DNA of 64,000 nt from Neoscytalidium dimidiatum (taxonomy: Eukaryota; Ascomycota; Dothideomycetes; Botryosphaeriales; Botryosphaeriaceae). Made by a program: the position numbers and the translations under genes. The stretch's first letter is position 1. Each line of letters starts with the position of its first letter. Where the stretch lies: contig CM074702.1 in NCBI GenBank assembly GCA_037367355.1, positions 1,240,001 to 1,304,000 on the forward strand, given 5' to 3'. Below, piece after piece: positions 20,838-32,070 of this stretch. The notes beneath the pieces were generated by a model, which was not told the DNA's origin, searched no databases, and saw nothing but the letters and a program-made list of their open reading frames with translations.

Positions 20838-23016
20838 ATGGGTATCTGGTTCAACGTTGGGTTGGCCGTTTTCGCGGCCACAGGGTGAGAGTCTTGGAGA
20901 AGAGCCTCGTCTGCGCCGGTGGACTGATCGTGTGGATCGCGTGCTTAGGTCTTTCCTGTTCGGCTATGACTCCGGTGGTAAGTGATCTGATTCCGAGGAA
21001 GTGCTGGAATGGTGGAGGATTGACGGCTCCACAGTCATGACCGACGTGATCCAGTCGCCTCATTTCCTGGACTTCTTCAATACAACCAAAACCTCGTCCA
21101 TTGTCGGCGCCATCAACTCCACCTTCTCCGGTGGAGCTGTCTTTGGCAGTCTGATGGGTGGCTTGACCATGGACAGATTTGGAAGGAAGGGGACCATCAT
21201 CATTGGAGCAACCATTGCCTGTGTCGGCGCAATCCTCCAGTCTGCGGCTATGCACCTTGCTATGATTCTTGTTGGGCGTATCCTTGCCGGATGGGCTGTC
21301 GGTCTCCTGTCCATGAGCGTTCCTGTGTACCAGAGTGAATGCGCTCATCCTGAAAAGAGGGGTGAGTTGAGGTCTAGAAGTCCACGATGGATTAGCTGAT
21401 GTCTCCCAGGCCTGATCGTCGGAATTGCCCAACAGATGATTGGCGTTGGATTCATCGTCTCGACCTGGATTGGTTATGGAAGTCACCATGTTCCAAAAAC
21501 TAGCTCGTTTTCTTGGTAAGGCTTGTCTGCGGCACTGGCCGGAAACACCAGCATGACTTCGGAAATTTGCGGGGGGAAGGGCGTTGCTGGCGTTTTTGAG
21601 GCTTGCAGCCAAGAACCGCGCTCAACGTCGCTCTGACTCGGGGTTAACAAACCACCTACAAATAAGCCCTGGACGACATGTCACACACAAAATTAGCATT
21701 AGAGCTGACAATGCTGCAGGAGATTCCCGCTTGCTTTCCAGGCCCTGCCCTGCGTGATCCTCATGGCCGGCATGCCATTTTTCCCCGAATCTCCCAGGCA
21801 TCTGCTAGAAACGGATCGTGACGAGGAGGCCATGCGTGTGCTCCGCAAGCTGCATTACAATGGGCGCAATGAAGAATGGATCCAGCAGGAGTTCCACGAG
21901 ATCAAGACAACCATTGCTGCTGAGAAAGCCATTACTGTGCCGTTAGTAATATCGGCTTCCTCGTTGGGAGATCTTTACTGACCTCGACCACAGTGGCTGG
22001 CGTATCATGTTCACTGTCAAACAATGGAGGACCCGTCTTCTACATGCTACCATGATGCAGGTCTTTACTCAAATGACTGGGTACGGCATATCCACTCGAA
22101 AGAGCTGACAACTGGGAGACTGACTTGTCAACCAGTATCAACGTCATCAACTACTACCAGACAATCATGTACGAGAACCTTGGAATCGAAGGCTCCCGTA
22201 ACCTTCTCGTCACTGGCATCTACAACTGCGTTGGTCCTCTTTGCAGTAAGTCGCTTCTCGCTTGGCAACCCAAGGGACACTTACTGATATGCTTAGACTT
22301 GATTTTCATCACCTTCTTCTTGGACCGCGTCGGAAGAAAGAAGGCAAGCTCCCTAGGCATTAAGAGATAGGCTTAGCTAACACTGTCACTTAGCCGTTGA
22401 TTTTTGGAAGCGCTGCAATCACTATCGCGCTCATCTGCGAAGCAATCCTCAACTCGCAGAACCCGGGTGGGAAGAAAGATGGGCTCTCCATTGGTGGCGT
22501 CTTCTTCATCTTCCTGGTTACCTGTGTGAGTAAAATTGCATCAACAGCGTAGTATAGACGACACTGACGATTCCATTCACAACAGATCTTCAGTTTCTCT
22601 TTCGGTCCCATCAGTTGGACATATGCCTCCGAGATCATGCCTATGCAGATCAGAGCCCGTGGAAGCGCATTTGCTACCGGAATCGGCAACTGGCTCGTAT
22701 CAACTGTCTGGAGCCAGGTTTCTCCCATCGGTCTCGGTGCCATCGGATGGAAGGTATGCAGAAACTGAATCCTTGAAACGGGTTATTTGTGCTTGTCTGA
22801 CCTTCTTTTTAGTTTTACTTCGTCTTTGTCGCCTGGAACATCTGTGTTACGCTACCCACAATTATCATTTTCTTCAAGGAGACTAAGAAGCTCTCGCTTG
22901 AGGAAATTGATCTCCTATTTGGCGAGCGCGCGCTTGGACATCTACCTGAAAACATCCAAGATGTCAAGGTGGATCCGAACGCGCCTGAAGTTATCCATCA
23001 CGAGACCAAGGCATAA
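20838..23016 (+). CDS. MFS sugar transporter
   Basis: Eleven exons: 20838..20884, 20951..20979, 21035..21361, 21410..21515, 21720..21941, 21994..22080, 22136..22245, 22297..22343, 22394..22525, 22586..22753 and 22813..23016, giving 492 residues. Hallmarks of the sugar porter family are present in order: FLFGYDSGVMTD at helix 1, MDRFGRKG in loop 2-3, GRILAGWAVGLLSMSVPVYQSE, PESPRHLLETDR after helix 6, QMTGINVINYYQ at helix 7, DRVGRKKPL in loop 8-9, and FKETKKLSLEEIDLLF after helix 12. It would import hexoses, pentoses or lactose-like sugars across the plasma membrane by proton symport. Intron 8 (22344-22393) has a GC donor. Intron 4 is long for this gene (204 nt). The substrate cannot be deduced. 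Confidence 0.92.
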
Positions 23017-23265
23017 ACGGCGGTGGACGATGACACCAGAGCCGATGAAAGAGCTCTGGTTCTGAATTCGCGCATTCCGTAGATGATATGCATTAGGCTT
23101 GATATGAGTACATTAATAGATCCGAAAGATTGTACAAGAGCCATCGACGTGATCGTAGTGTATGATATTTTTGCGTGCCATAGATATTTGAACCCTCTTC
23201 TTGAATCCAATAAAGAAGCCTTTTTGGCCTGACGGCCAATCTAAGGTGTGTAAGGAGCCACAGTG

Positions 23266-25345
23266 TTAAGAGCTTTTGCGGGATGGAGCTCTCCAGCTGC
23301 TGCTATCGATTGTGGACCTTCCAGTTGCAAGCATTCCTTGAACTAATATGACTCTTCGCAGGAGCTCGAGCACATATGCTGGGGAATAGGGAGACTGGCA
23401 AGCTAGGACAATGGTGCATCTTAGACCAAGTGAAATGAGGTATCGTCGTGCGGTCTCCAGACCGGGGTTGATGTTGGCCCTCTCATCGTGGTCTGCGACC
23501 TCTGATGCAAAAGGATTTGCGGCAGCACCGCCCACCACAGATATCCATAATAGGACTCGAGTCATCAAAGGTCCCCAGCAAAGATCCGGTTCCGGGTGTG
23601 TTTTTTCGATTGCAAGCTTGAGGCGCTCAGGGACAGACAGGGAAGAGCGTTCCGGCATTAGAGTTTCTTTGGCTAAGATGGCGGCAACGGAGAAAGGCAC
23701 CATGTGGTAGATGGAAGTGGCGTAGATATGGGAGAGAATGCGTACGGATTCGTAGTACCAGTCGCCGAAAACTGGGCTCTCGGGGTCGTCCGCTGATGGC
23801 TTCGATGCTACCCGTTGCATAAGAAATGTCCGCACACGGAGAGATTCTGAGTCCGTCTTTCCAGAAAAGGTATGGTCAGATGACGATGCTGTCTTGTCGG
23901 AGTAATGAGTAAGGAATAAGCCAGTAGCCTCTCGAAGGTCAGTTAAGAGCTCCGCCGTGTACTTCGAGCACCTGTAGTCCTTGACGATAAACATCCAGAC
24001 TCTGTCTGGAAGGTACATTGGTTTGTCCGGTTCTCTTTCCTCGGGTGGAACGCTGAGATCATAGGTCGGAGGAACCCAGTCTAGGAACATCTGAGAAGGC
24101 TGCTGTTCTGTGTGAATACAGGCCTGGTATACAACACTAGCATTTGTTAGTCAACTAAGCGACCTCAAAAACAATATGTAAATCACTGCTCGCAACAAGA
24201 CGTAGAAAAAAGTAAGAGTAATAGTCCGAGAAAAGACAAGAGACAGGTCTGACTCACTGTACAATTGCGTTGCAGAGCCAACGAGATGCTGGAGAGTCAT
24301 GATAAAGCCGTTGAAATCCACCTCTCAACTGCACAATCCGTTCCATTCCTTTCTTATGGACTTCCAACACGGCAAAATTGCCATGGATGACCTCGCTGTG
24401 GAGAAGGCGGGTTAAGATCATGATAGTTTCGTCAGTCAGTTGAAGATGCGGATCACATAAGCTCTGATTGAGTAAGCGGACGGCCTCCAACTTGACGGCA
24501 GCAGTGATGGCGCTCTCCCGAGGAAGGCCTCGAAGGACGTCGAGGCGGGAGGATGCCATACACATGCCAGCGAGAAAGATGTTACTGTTCCCAATAGGAG
24601 CAACACGGTAGATGGTGGTTGCGAAATACTCGACACCTGGAGCTCGGTCAGAAACAAGGTTGGAGATTTCCCACTCATATCATTTGATGGTACCGCAACG
24701 TGAACGTGACTCTGGGGCATTCACTTACAAAACCTTTGCAGCTCGCGCACATCGTGTTTGGGAGCAGAGAATCCGGGCAACAGGCCGAGAGGGTCCAAAT
24801 GCGAGGCAAGACGGTCGAGTAGGGAGAGTGCGAGTTGGTTGTCATCTTCATCCCTTGGGAGCGTGTCCGGAGTGGTGCTGGTGTGAAGCTTGGCAGGGGT
24901 ATGAGCTGGCATCAAAGTTTTTTCGTGGTCATTGAGGTCGGGCTGAGAAGGTGCGGGTGGGTCCGAGGGCTGAGGATCCTTGTAGAGATGCACGACGGTG
25001 AACTGGTCCTGTCTGACAGTGGTCGTGCTCTTCTTCCGGGCGGCGTGATCGTACATGACGTGGGAGCGGACAGCTTTGCGCACGCGGTCATCTCGGAACT
25101 GGCTGGGATCGGTTGAGTTCAGCCAGCGCAGGCCCGGCTGGACTGGCGGAGGGCGCGGTTTGCGCTTCCTCTTGCGAGGAGGTTTTTTGGGGGCATTGAG
25201 GTCGGCATCGGGGCTGCCTGCAGGGTTGAGTGTCAGTCGCGGAGCTGTGGGTTAGCAGCTGTCACGGGCACAACGTACTGGAGGAGCGGGCGGTCGGAGC
25301 TTGGGCGGGAGGTGGCAGGGGAGGTGGGAGCTGGTCCGCGTCCAT
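23266..25345 (-). CDS. Fungal-specific transcription factor-like ('tachykinin family') protein
   Basis: Four exons on the minus strand: 25345..25279, 25217..24729, 24636..24258 and 24136..23266, giving 601 residues. A proline-rich N-terminus and a basic cluster (PPRKRKRKPRPPP, probable nuclear localisation) precede WLNSTDPSQFRDDRVRKAVRSHVMYD, a block typical of proteins that fungal genomes label 'tachykinin family' or fungal-specific transcription factor domain. The helical middle and C-terminal parts (VEYFATTIYRVAPIGNSNIF, GMERIVQLRGGF) match that domain family. No Zn2Cys6 cluster is visible, so direct DNA binding is uncertain. It lies between a sugar transporter and a siderophore transporter and might regulate a neighbour, but nothing in the sequence proves this. 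Confidence 0.8.
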
Positions 25346-26276
25346 GATCGCAGCGGAGCCGCTCCTCTCATCGTTCCGCGACACACAAGGCATGTAAGCG
25401 GCGGGACACAACAGTCTGCATCACGGCGACACTGACAGGACCAAGGCAGCGGGATGAGTGCTGAAAGCAGACGTCGGCCGCAGGACGCAGGACGCAGCGT
25501 CCCAGGGGCATGCGGCGGGCGCGGCTGAATCAGCGGAGTAGCAGCGGCAGCGGCAGCGGCAGCAGCGGCAGCAACAGCAGGAGCTGGGGCTGGAGCGGGA
25601 TCTGGAGCAGCGCCGGCGTGCCTGGGGAGAAAAAGCCGGTTGCTGGCGCAGGGCCGGCGAGCTAAAGTGGATGTGATGTCTTGTATTCAGGCCGAGTTTG
25701 GCAACAGGGCTGGCCCCGACTGGCCACGACCTGCCCCAGCCTGCCCCGGCCTGCCCCAACGCCGCCGTGCCTTCACATGCGTCACGTGCGCCTGCTAGCC
25801 TCTCCGCCGGATCCTCTTCCGCGCCCCGCTACAGCCCGCCGCTGAGCTAGCACCACGCCACAATCCGCCCACAACCCCGCCGATCGCCTCCCGACCTCTC
25901 TGCCCGAATTCCGATCCGACAGCCTGCCTGCTCGCCGCCCGCTGACATCAGGCAAATAGCAGTGCGTGACGACCGTCCAATCTGTGCTCAGCCTCTATTC
26001 CATGCCTACGGCACTACAGTCGCAGCCCATCTCTCTCCCCAGCCTCCAAACGCCCCCGAAACTCAATATGCGACATGTCATCTTCCTCCATGGCAGGTCT
26101 AGCCTCGAGTAGCTGCCTCTCAATCCCCTGGCCCTCGTCGCAATAACCAGCCTCAGCCTACGCTGACTCTGGCTCGCGCTTCTGTAATTCGTGCTCAGCC
26201 GGCCTGAAATCCTCCTGTCGCGCCTCGAACAGCGAGAGGACGCTTCGATCTCTTGATTTCTCGTTAGCGGCAAGCC
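25346..26276. other. Intergenic
   Basis: About 930 bp between the start of the transcription-factor-like gene and the 3' end of the siderophore transporter. It includes a CGGCAG/CAGCGG-rich low-complexity patch near 25530-25610. No gene is recognised. Confidence 0.5.
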
Positions 26277-28346
26277 TCAAACACCTCTCGTTGTGCGATC
26301 GACATACTCCAGACGCAGGTCAGGCAACATCCAAGCTCCCAAAAACAGCGGGACCGAGATCGCAAACGCTGCGATCGTGATATACTTCATCACTTCCGAG
26401 TACTGCTCGACCGGTCAGCAAGCCGTGGTAGACGACTGAGCCCCAACTTGGCCACGAATAGGCCGACACTGCCACAGGCCCAGAACAAGCAAGTACTTCA
26501 GCTCCTGGCTTGCTCGAGCACTTCTCATAGTCTGTTTCCACTTACCGCCAGATTCACAGCATGTCGCTCAGCCGTTCCCGATACGGGCAGCACACCTGTG
26601 ATGGAATTGTAAAGTTCGTCGATTACCGTCTGCGACGTACCATCTCCCATGTACTTCCTTAGAGCGCCCTTGAAAGTATTCGTGTAGATGCCGCCAGCAA
26701 CGCAACTCCCAACTGCCGAGCCCAAGAACGAAGTCAACAGCACTAGCGCAGACACCTGCGCTAGCTCAGCATGAGGCACGGAAATCTGCGCCGCTACCAC
26801 GATGATCTGTTGAATAAACCCCGATCCAATACCTTGGACCAGCTGTACGGCAAATAGCTCTCCAGTGCTGTTATCCGCACCGCGAAGCCTGATCATAAGG
26901 CCATATCCGACCATGCGAATCACGACGCCCACCATGGTCAGCCATTTGTACCGGCGGGTTTTGTACATGATGGCTCCGGCGAGAATGGCGAAAAGACATT
27001 GGGTGACCCCGTTGGTGTACGCCTGTATTGATTCGCTGTCAGCGGCATTCATTCAGGATGCGACAGGATGCGAGTGGCTGACATACCAAGAAAGTGGCGT
27101 CTCTCGCCGAATATTCATGCGTTACCACGGACCATGCATACAGGTAGACATGCGTAGCGCTGAAGCCACACGTGTCCACTGCTCCCATGAGACATGAGAT
27201 GACGATGGTAAGATTCTTTCCGTAGTGTGTAGGTACTACTGGGTGCTTCGCAACGAACTTTTCATAGGGGACGAGCGACGCGAGGAACAAGACGCCAAGC
27301 ACTATTAAAGAATCGACCCACGGTGTTTTCCACTTGCTGGGCGTCGAGGCCGCCAGCGTAAACGGGAGCAGAAGCATCGCAAAACCACCGCACAGAAGTA
27401 TCATGCCGCCCAGGTCGATCAACGAGCAGAAGTCGTAGACAGTCAGCTTCTTTGTCAAGATCATGCCAGACTTGCGGGCCTTGCGCTGCAAAGACAGCAA
27501 TGTTCCAACGATGAAGCTGGATGCGAAAGGCATGATGATGGCGAACATGCCAATTCCCCACCGCCAGCCGATACCGTCATCTGCTGTAACATCGTCGACA
27601 ATGAAGGCTGCAACCCACGGCGTGATGAGAAAAGGGAAATACATCATCCCGAGGACGAAGCCTCTCCACCGTGGTGTGGAGATATCCGAGAAGACGATCT
27701 GGTTCAAGATTTGTGTTCCCGCCTGGCCAACGGCATAGAAAACTATGCCTGCTGCATAAGTGTTGATTGTCTTTGATGACGCACATAGGATATAAGATAT
27801 CAGGTAGGCCGTTATGGTGATGAGATACGTTTCTCCACGCCCGATAACATCCGAGATTTTGGCAATCGGAGGCTTGATGATGGCGGAGATCTGCTCTCCA
27901 TGGGTCAGTAGCTCCCCAAAACAGAGTAAGTATGTAGACGCACAATGGTGAATGCCGTGCTTAGAGTGCTCAGCAAAGATAGCTTATTGAAGGACGAGGT
28001 GGCGTAGTTCTGGTATGTGTTTACTGTACTATTATCCAGTTCGCTTTTGCTGGTCAGGACCTCGCCCTTCAATGCATACGGATACGAACACTTACAAGAC
28101 AATCATGATCATGGCCAACCCGACCCAGAGACAGTATTTTCCGTACCTGCCGTACACCGCCTGTATCGCCTCGACCTTGGCAACACCCACCGGCGCACCA
28201 GCTCCCTGCGACACGGACCTGATCTCGACATTAGCCTCGACTTTCCCACCTTCATTACCCGAAGCATCCGTCCTGGTGTTGACGGGCGTCAGGCCCGCAG
28301 AAGGGGAAGGACGCAGCTGCGCATTCACGGTGTCGGTAAATCCCAT
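26277..28346 (-). CDS. MFS siderophore-iron transporter (SIT/ARN family)
   Basis: Five exons on the minus strand: 28346..28096, 28043..27944, 27890..27087, 27022..26546 and 26402..26277, giving about 585 residues, the usual length. Family features are NSTVNTYQNYATSSF near the first helix, IIKPPIAKISDVIGRGE, GQAGTQILNQIVFSDIS, STPRWRGFVLGMMYFPFLITPW and YKTRRYKWLTMVG, with about 14 membrane helices and a long hydrophilic N-terminus. The family imports ferri-siderophores by proton symport in the plasma membrane or vesicles. The acceptor of intron 1 is uncertain (28050 or 28044), changing two residues. The C-terminus is short, ending DRTTRGV. HGATAA motifs upstream suggest iron-responsive control. 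Confidence 0.9.
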
Positions 28347-29504
28347 CGTTCTCTTGACAAGCAAGCTATGAAAGAAGCGATCTCCCAGGCTCAGCCTACG
28401 CACCAGGAGGCAGCGGAACGATTCGGGAAGGGCGGACAGCTTAAGAGCACGCCGTCGACGGCCCCGGGCCTCCCGCGTGCCAAAATCAGTGATCGATTAC
28501 TTGGTCTGGTCCATCTCTGGAGGCTGGTCCGCATCGAAAACCCGTGTGGTATGAATCATGATAACGAGAAGAAAGCGAGTACGCACTGAATCCGCGCAGC
28601 TGGGATGTCGTTGATAAGCTTGCAGCTTTTACTCGGCGCAGCTGCGTCCCAAAATGGGGCGTTTGGCCGCGGTGACCCAAGATATGCGTTAAGGAACGAC
28701 ATGGGGGGTGTTGTGGGGGGGGAGGCAGCGTATCAGCGGCCGGTAAATGCACTGGGGATGGAAGAAACACCGTTGACCAGAAGAATGCCCACATGCGCCC
28801 ACTTCGTCCACGGTCGCGCGCATATCAGCATCCTGGAGCCGCGGAAGCGTGGTACGGCGGCGGGCCGGGGATGGCTCACTAAATGGGTTTTCCACTCCGC
28901 TGGTACAGAAGTGGGGATGGCCTCTTTTAATTGCTCGATCCCGGCGGCATGATTGGCCGCGTTGGTCCAGGCTTTTTAGCTCGAGCATAACATCACAGCT
29001 GTCTGTCGGGCCAGATTAAGGTTGAAAGGGCCTTGAAGAGGTGGCATCATGAACGTGACACTACTGTGCGCCCGGTTGTAACTCTGGTAGATCTCCGCGC
29101 CTGTACCCGGTGCCACTGCCGCCACTTCTTCTTTTTTTCCATCGCCTACGTTCTATGCCGCCTCTTGGCCCTGCGCGCATCTGCTCGAAGATGGATAGTG
29201 GTGCTGCCTGATAAGATTCCTTGCGAGTTAGGCGAGGAAGGTCCATCAGCCTCCGGCGCAGCCTCTTTTATCCAGAGTTTCCGCCTGCCGGCGTTAAGCT
29301 CCATGCCGCATGCCCAAATGGGAATCCCTTTCTTCATAATTGTAAGACTTTCCTTTACTCCGACTTACTCGGCATATACCGAATCGCAATCAACGCCGAA
29401 GACGGTGGCATTGCTTTTTTTTGTTTTTTTTTTTTCAAAGGAACCCCGTCACGGGCCCTTGCTCAAGACCCTTGAGCGCTAGAAATAGAGCTCGGACTGG
29501 GTGA
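28347..29504. other. Siderophore transporter upstream region
   Basis: About 1.16 kb without a recognisable gene between the siderophore transporter start and the relic of a hydrolase gene. It holds GATA-type motifs near the transporter and a T-rich stretch near 29417-29435. Open frames on both strands lack family resemblance. Confidence 0.5.
28559..28617. promoter_or_regulatory. Paired HGATAA motifs upstream of siderophore transporter
   Basis: TGATAA occurs at 28559-28564 and 28612-28617, about 215-270 bp upstream of the start codon. GATA factors such as SreA repress siderophore uptake genes in iron-replete cells by binding HGATAR cores, so the location is sensible. The flanks do not give the full extended consensus. 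Confidence 0.35.
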
Positions 29505-31457
29505 TTACAAAAGAGCGCCGCAAGAACTTCGCTACCCTTCTCGAAAGGGCGCTGATCGACTCCACAGGGCACTGGAAGTTCGCCGGTCAGAAAAAAAACT
29601 TCTTCAGGTGGCTCGCTGTGCGGATCGATGGCGCAGCAATGGTGGTATCATGTTCTATTCAAATGTATTGTCAGCGCGCGTTTTGGAGATATGGATAGTG
29701 ACAGAAAATAAAAAGGTGACTTGTCATTCACACCATCGCAGTCCTGCTGTAGCATAACAGGACCTGGTCAGTTCTCTTCAGACCTGATCGCGTTTCTCAG
29801 CAGTGTCACCGGGCCATGCGTGCTGCCGATCCAGAGTATTGGGTGTGATGTGTTGCCCTTGATGGGCCTTGTAGTAGTAAGTACGATTCAGCCTTACCAT
29901 GCCTGTACTCTATATGCAGTTCTAGCCGCAGCAAATATCCCGGTTTCAGGTGTGAACCATCGGGCATACCTTCAAAACTCCAAGCAGGTCCAAGGCTCCA
30001 TTGCCTGCAAGGCGTCGTAGTAGGAGATCACCGGTCGCTCAGAGCTTTCGACTTATTCCTCAGTCGCTGACAATACACCCAATGCTCTTCATAACTCATT
30101 TGAAATTTGTCTTTCCGGTCCATGCGTCATACAAGGGACGTGGATTCTCTGTCTGCATAGATCTCATGATTCCGGCAGGAATTGGGCCACGGTCCATTGC
30201 TTTTGCAATCCTGGCTCGGTCGGCGGATTCGACGTAGCTGCTGCTTCTGTCGGCCAGAAGGGGGCCATTTCCTTAGGTCGTTTGGTGAGCCATAACTGCC
30301 ATATCGTGACTCCCCGCAGAGGGAGATAGATGCCGCTCTCAATGATTTCAATGAAGTCTGAGTCGGTCAATAGATCCTACATGGATAAGCCATGAGTGGC
30401 TGCAGAAATCGAGCTTTGAGTAGGGTGGACATATCTGTTTTTCATCATGGCTTGATAGCGTCCGGGCGCTCAGAATGAAATGCTGGGCAGCTCTCCTTGC
30501 CAGCGTCAAAGCATGCGTTGAAAAAGCCATCAAATACTCTGTCGAAATCGCCTAGTGTAGGGCCATCACTCTCTATAGAACATCCGTCATTCTCTCACCT
30601 TTTACACGCCCGAGTCCCCATGGGCAATTGCATCGCCACTCACTAGCATAGTACTCCTCCGCAGCCACAACCCCACCCAATATCACTCCCACCCTCTTGG
30701 ATGTATAGCCGTATGTATTCCACCCCCCGGCGGCAAAGTCCTGTATGAGGTCCCCAAGTAAGTCAGCTTCTAATTTCCCCTCTTCGGCTCACTCTCCACA
30801 GTATTTCCCTTCTTTCCCTCTCCCTCAACATTCTTACCTCCTCCCCAACCACCCTCTCTCCGCGGGCCAATGCCTCCACAATCGCCACCACATCCTCAAC
30901 CACACTCACCGCCCCATAAACGATGCCATCTCCCCCAGCATTGCTCGACAGCTCCCCGCCAAAGCTAAACCCCTTTCCAACCCGGCCCTGGAACTCGCGT
31001 TCCCTCCGACCCCCTTAGACGGCAGCCACAATCCTCACGCTCCGGATCGCCGTGCAAACGTGACACCAGCGGCTTTACTATGGCCAACGCCTCTCGGATC
31101 GGGGCTTGAAGTATCATAATGATTGAGCCCCGGTGTATCGACAACGATCGGGACGTTGCGAGCGTGGAGGGAGGTCCTGCCACACGCCGGAGCCGCCGGG
31201 CTCGCCCGGGTTACATGAGGGGCCGGGTGGGTGCGGGCGACGGCGGTGGGGAGTCGGGCAAGGGCGACGGCGGCGGTGCGGTGGTGGGTGGGGTGAGGGA
31301 GGGAGGGTAAGAACCGGTTCGCGGGGCGCCTCCAGTCGAGCGGAACGCGGAGGCGGGCGCATTCGAAAAGGGGAGGGGGTGTGCAGTGAAGTTGGGAGTG
31401 GAGGTCTGTGATGTGTGTGATTTGCCGCTGGAAATCGCTAGTTGGAGGAGATGTCAA
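29505..31457 (-). pseudogene. TAP-like alpha/beta-hydrolase (S33-type) pseudogene
   Basis: Minus-strand translation in changing frames recovers the order of a tripeptidyl-aminopeptidase-like hydrolase. LRVPLDWRRP is near 31360, followed by a damaged PGEPGGSG oxyanion-loop motif near 31200. Next come VVDTPGLNHYDTSSPDPRGVGHS, then KPLVSRLHGDPERE in another frame, and SVVEDVVAIVEAL. GVVAAEEYYASEWRCN is near 30650, FDGFFNACFDAGKESCP near 30520 and SDFIEIIESGIYLPL near 30350. LWIGSTHGPVTLLRNA is near 29830, and the C-terminal TGELPVP...RPFEKGSEV is near 29590-29530. Several frameshifts and in-frame stops separate the blocks, and the GFSYGT nucleophile elbow is not found. Intact relatives are secreted or cytosolic serine peptidases or hydrolases. 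Confidence 0.78.
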
Positions 31458-32070
31458 TTTTGGGGGGGTTGTGATGAGGGTCCGGGTGAGGCTTGAGGCA
31501 GGTTTGTTGTCGTAGAGTCGCCTATTATTTGATCTGGAGACTTGAACGAACTATGCCAGGATGCTATCTATGAAACCAATAGATCGATCGCGATGCTGAC
31601 TGTGTCGTCACAGCGGCGGTTGAAATCAATCATCAATGATGCAGCTCTTGTCCTTCATTTTTCCTCTAATGTCTGTTGCTTGATTGGGCCCCTGGAGACA
31701 CTATTAGCTCCAATTGCTTGGACGTTGAGGGATGTAAGTTTAAACTCGGTAGTGCACGGTGGTGTAGAAGATTCCAGCTTAATCGTGAGTCAATTAATTG
31801 AAGCAGAAGGTGGTCTGGAGCTCGGAAACATTTCTGCGAGGCTCGCCGTTGTCCAATGACATACTCACGGAAGACGCGACCACGAAGGATTCTGTGTGAC
31901 CACCGACAGGAAAATGACACGGAGTAACGGGAGCCTTGCCGGGATGGCGCTTGCGGTGGGTATTGTCGCACAAAGAATATCAAGCAGAACCATGCAGCAG
32001 TCATGAAATGCGAACCAGGGTGAACGCTCAATTCGTATCTGACTGCATCAACCTCCACATTAAAGCCGCC
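31458..32070. other. Intergenic
   Basis: 613 bp between the hydrolase relic and the 3' end of the F-box/WD40-like gene. Two antiparallel open frames of about 105 and 130 codons overlap here; neither looks like a protein. Confidence 0.5.
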
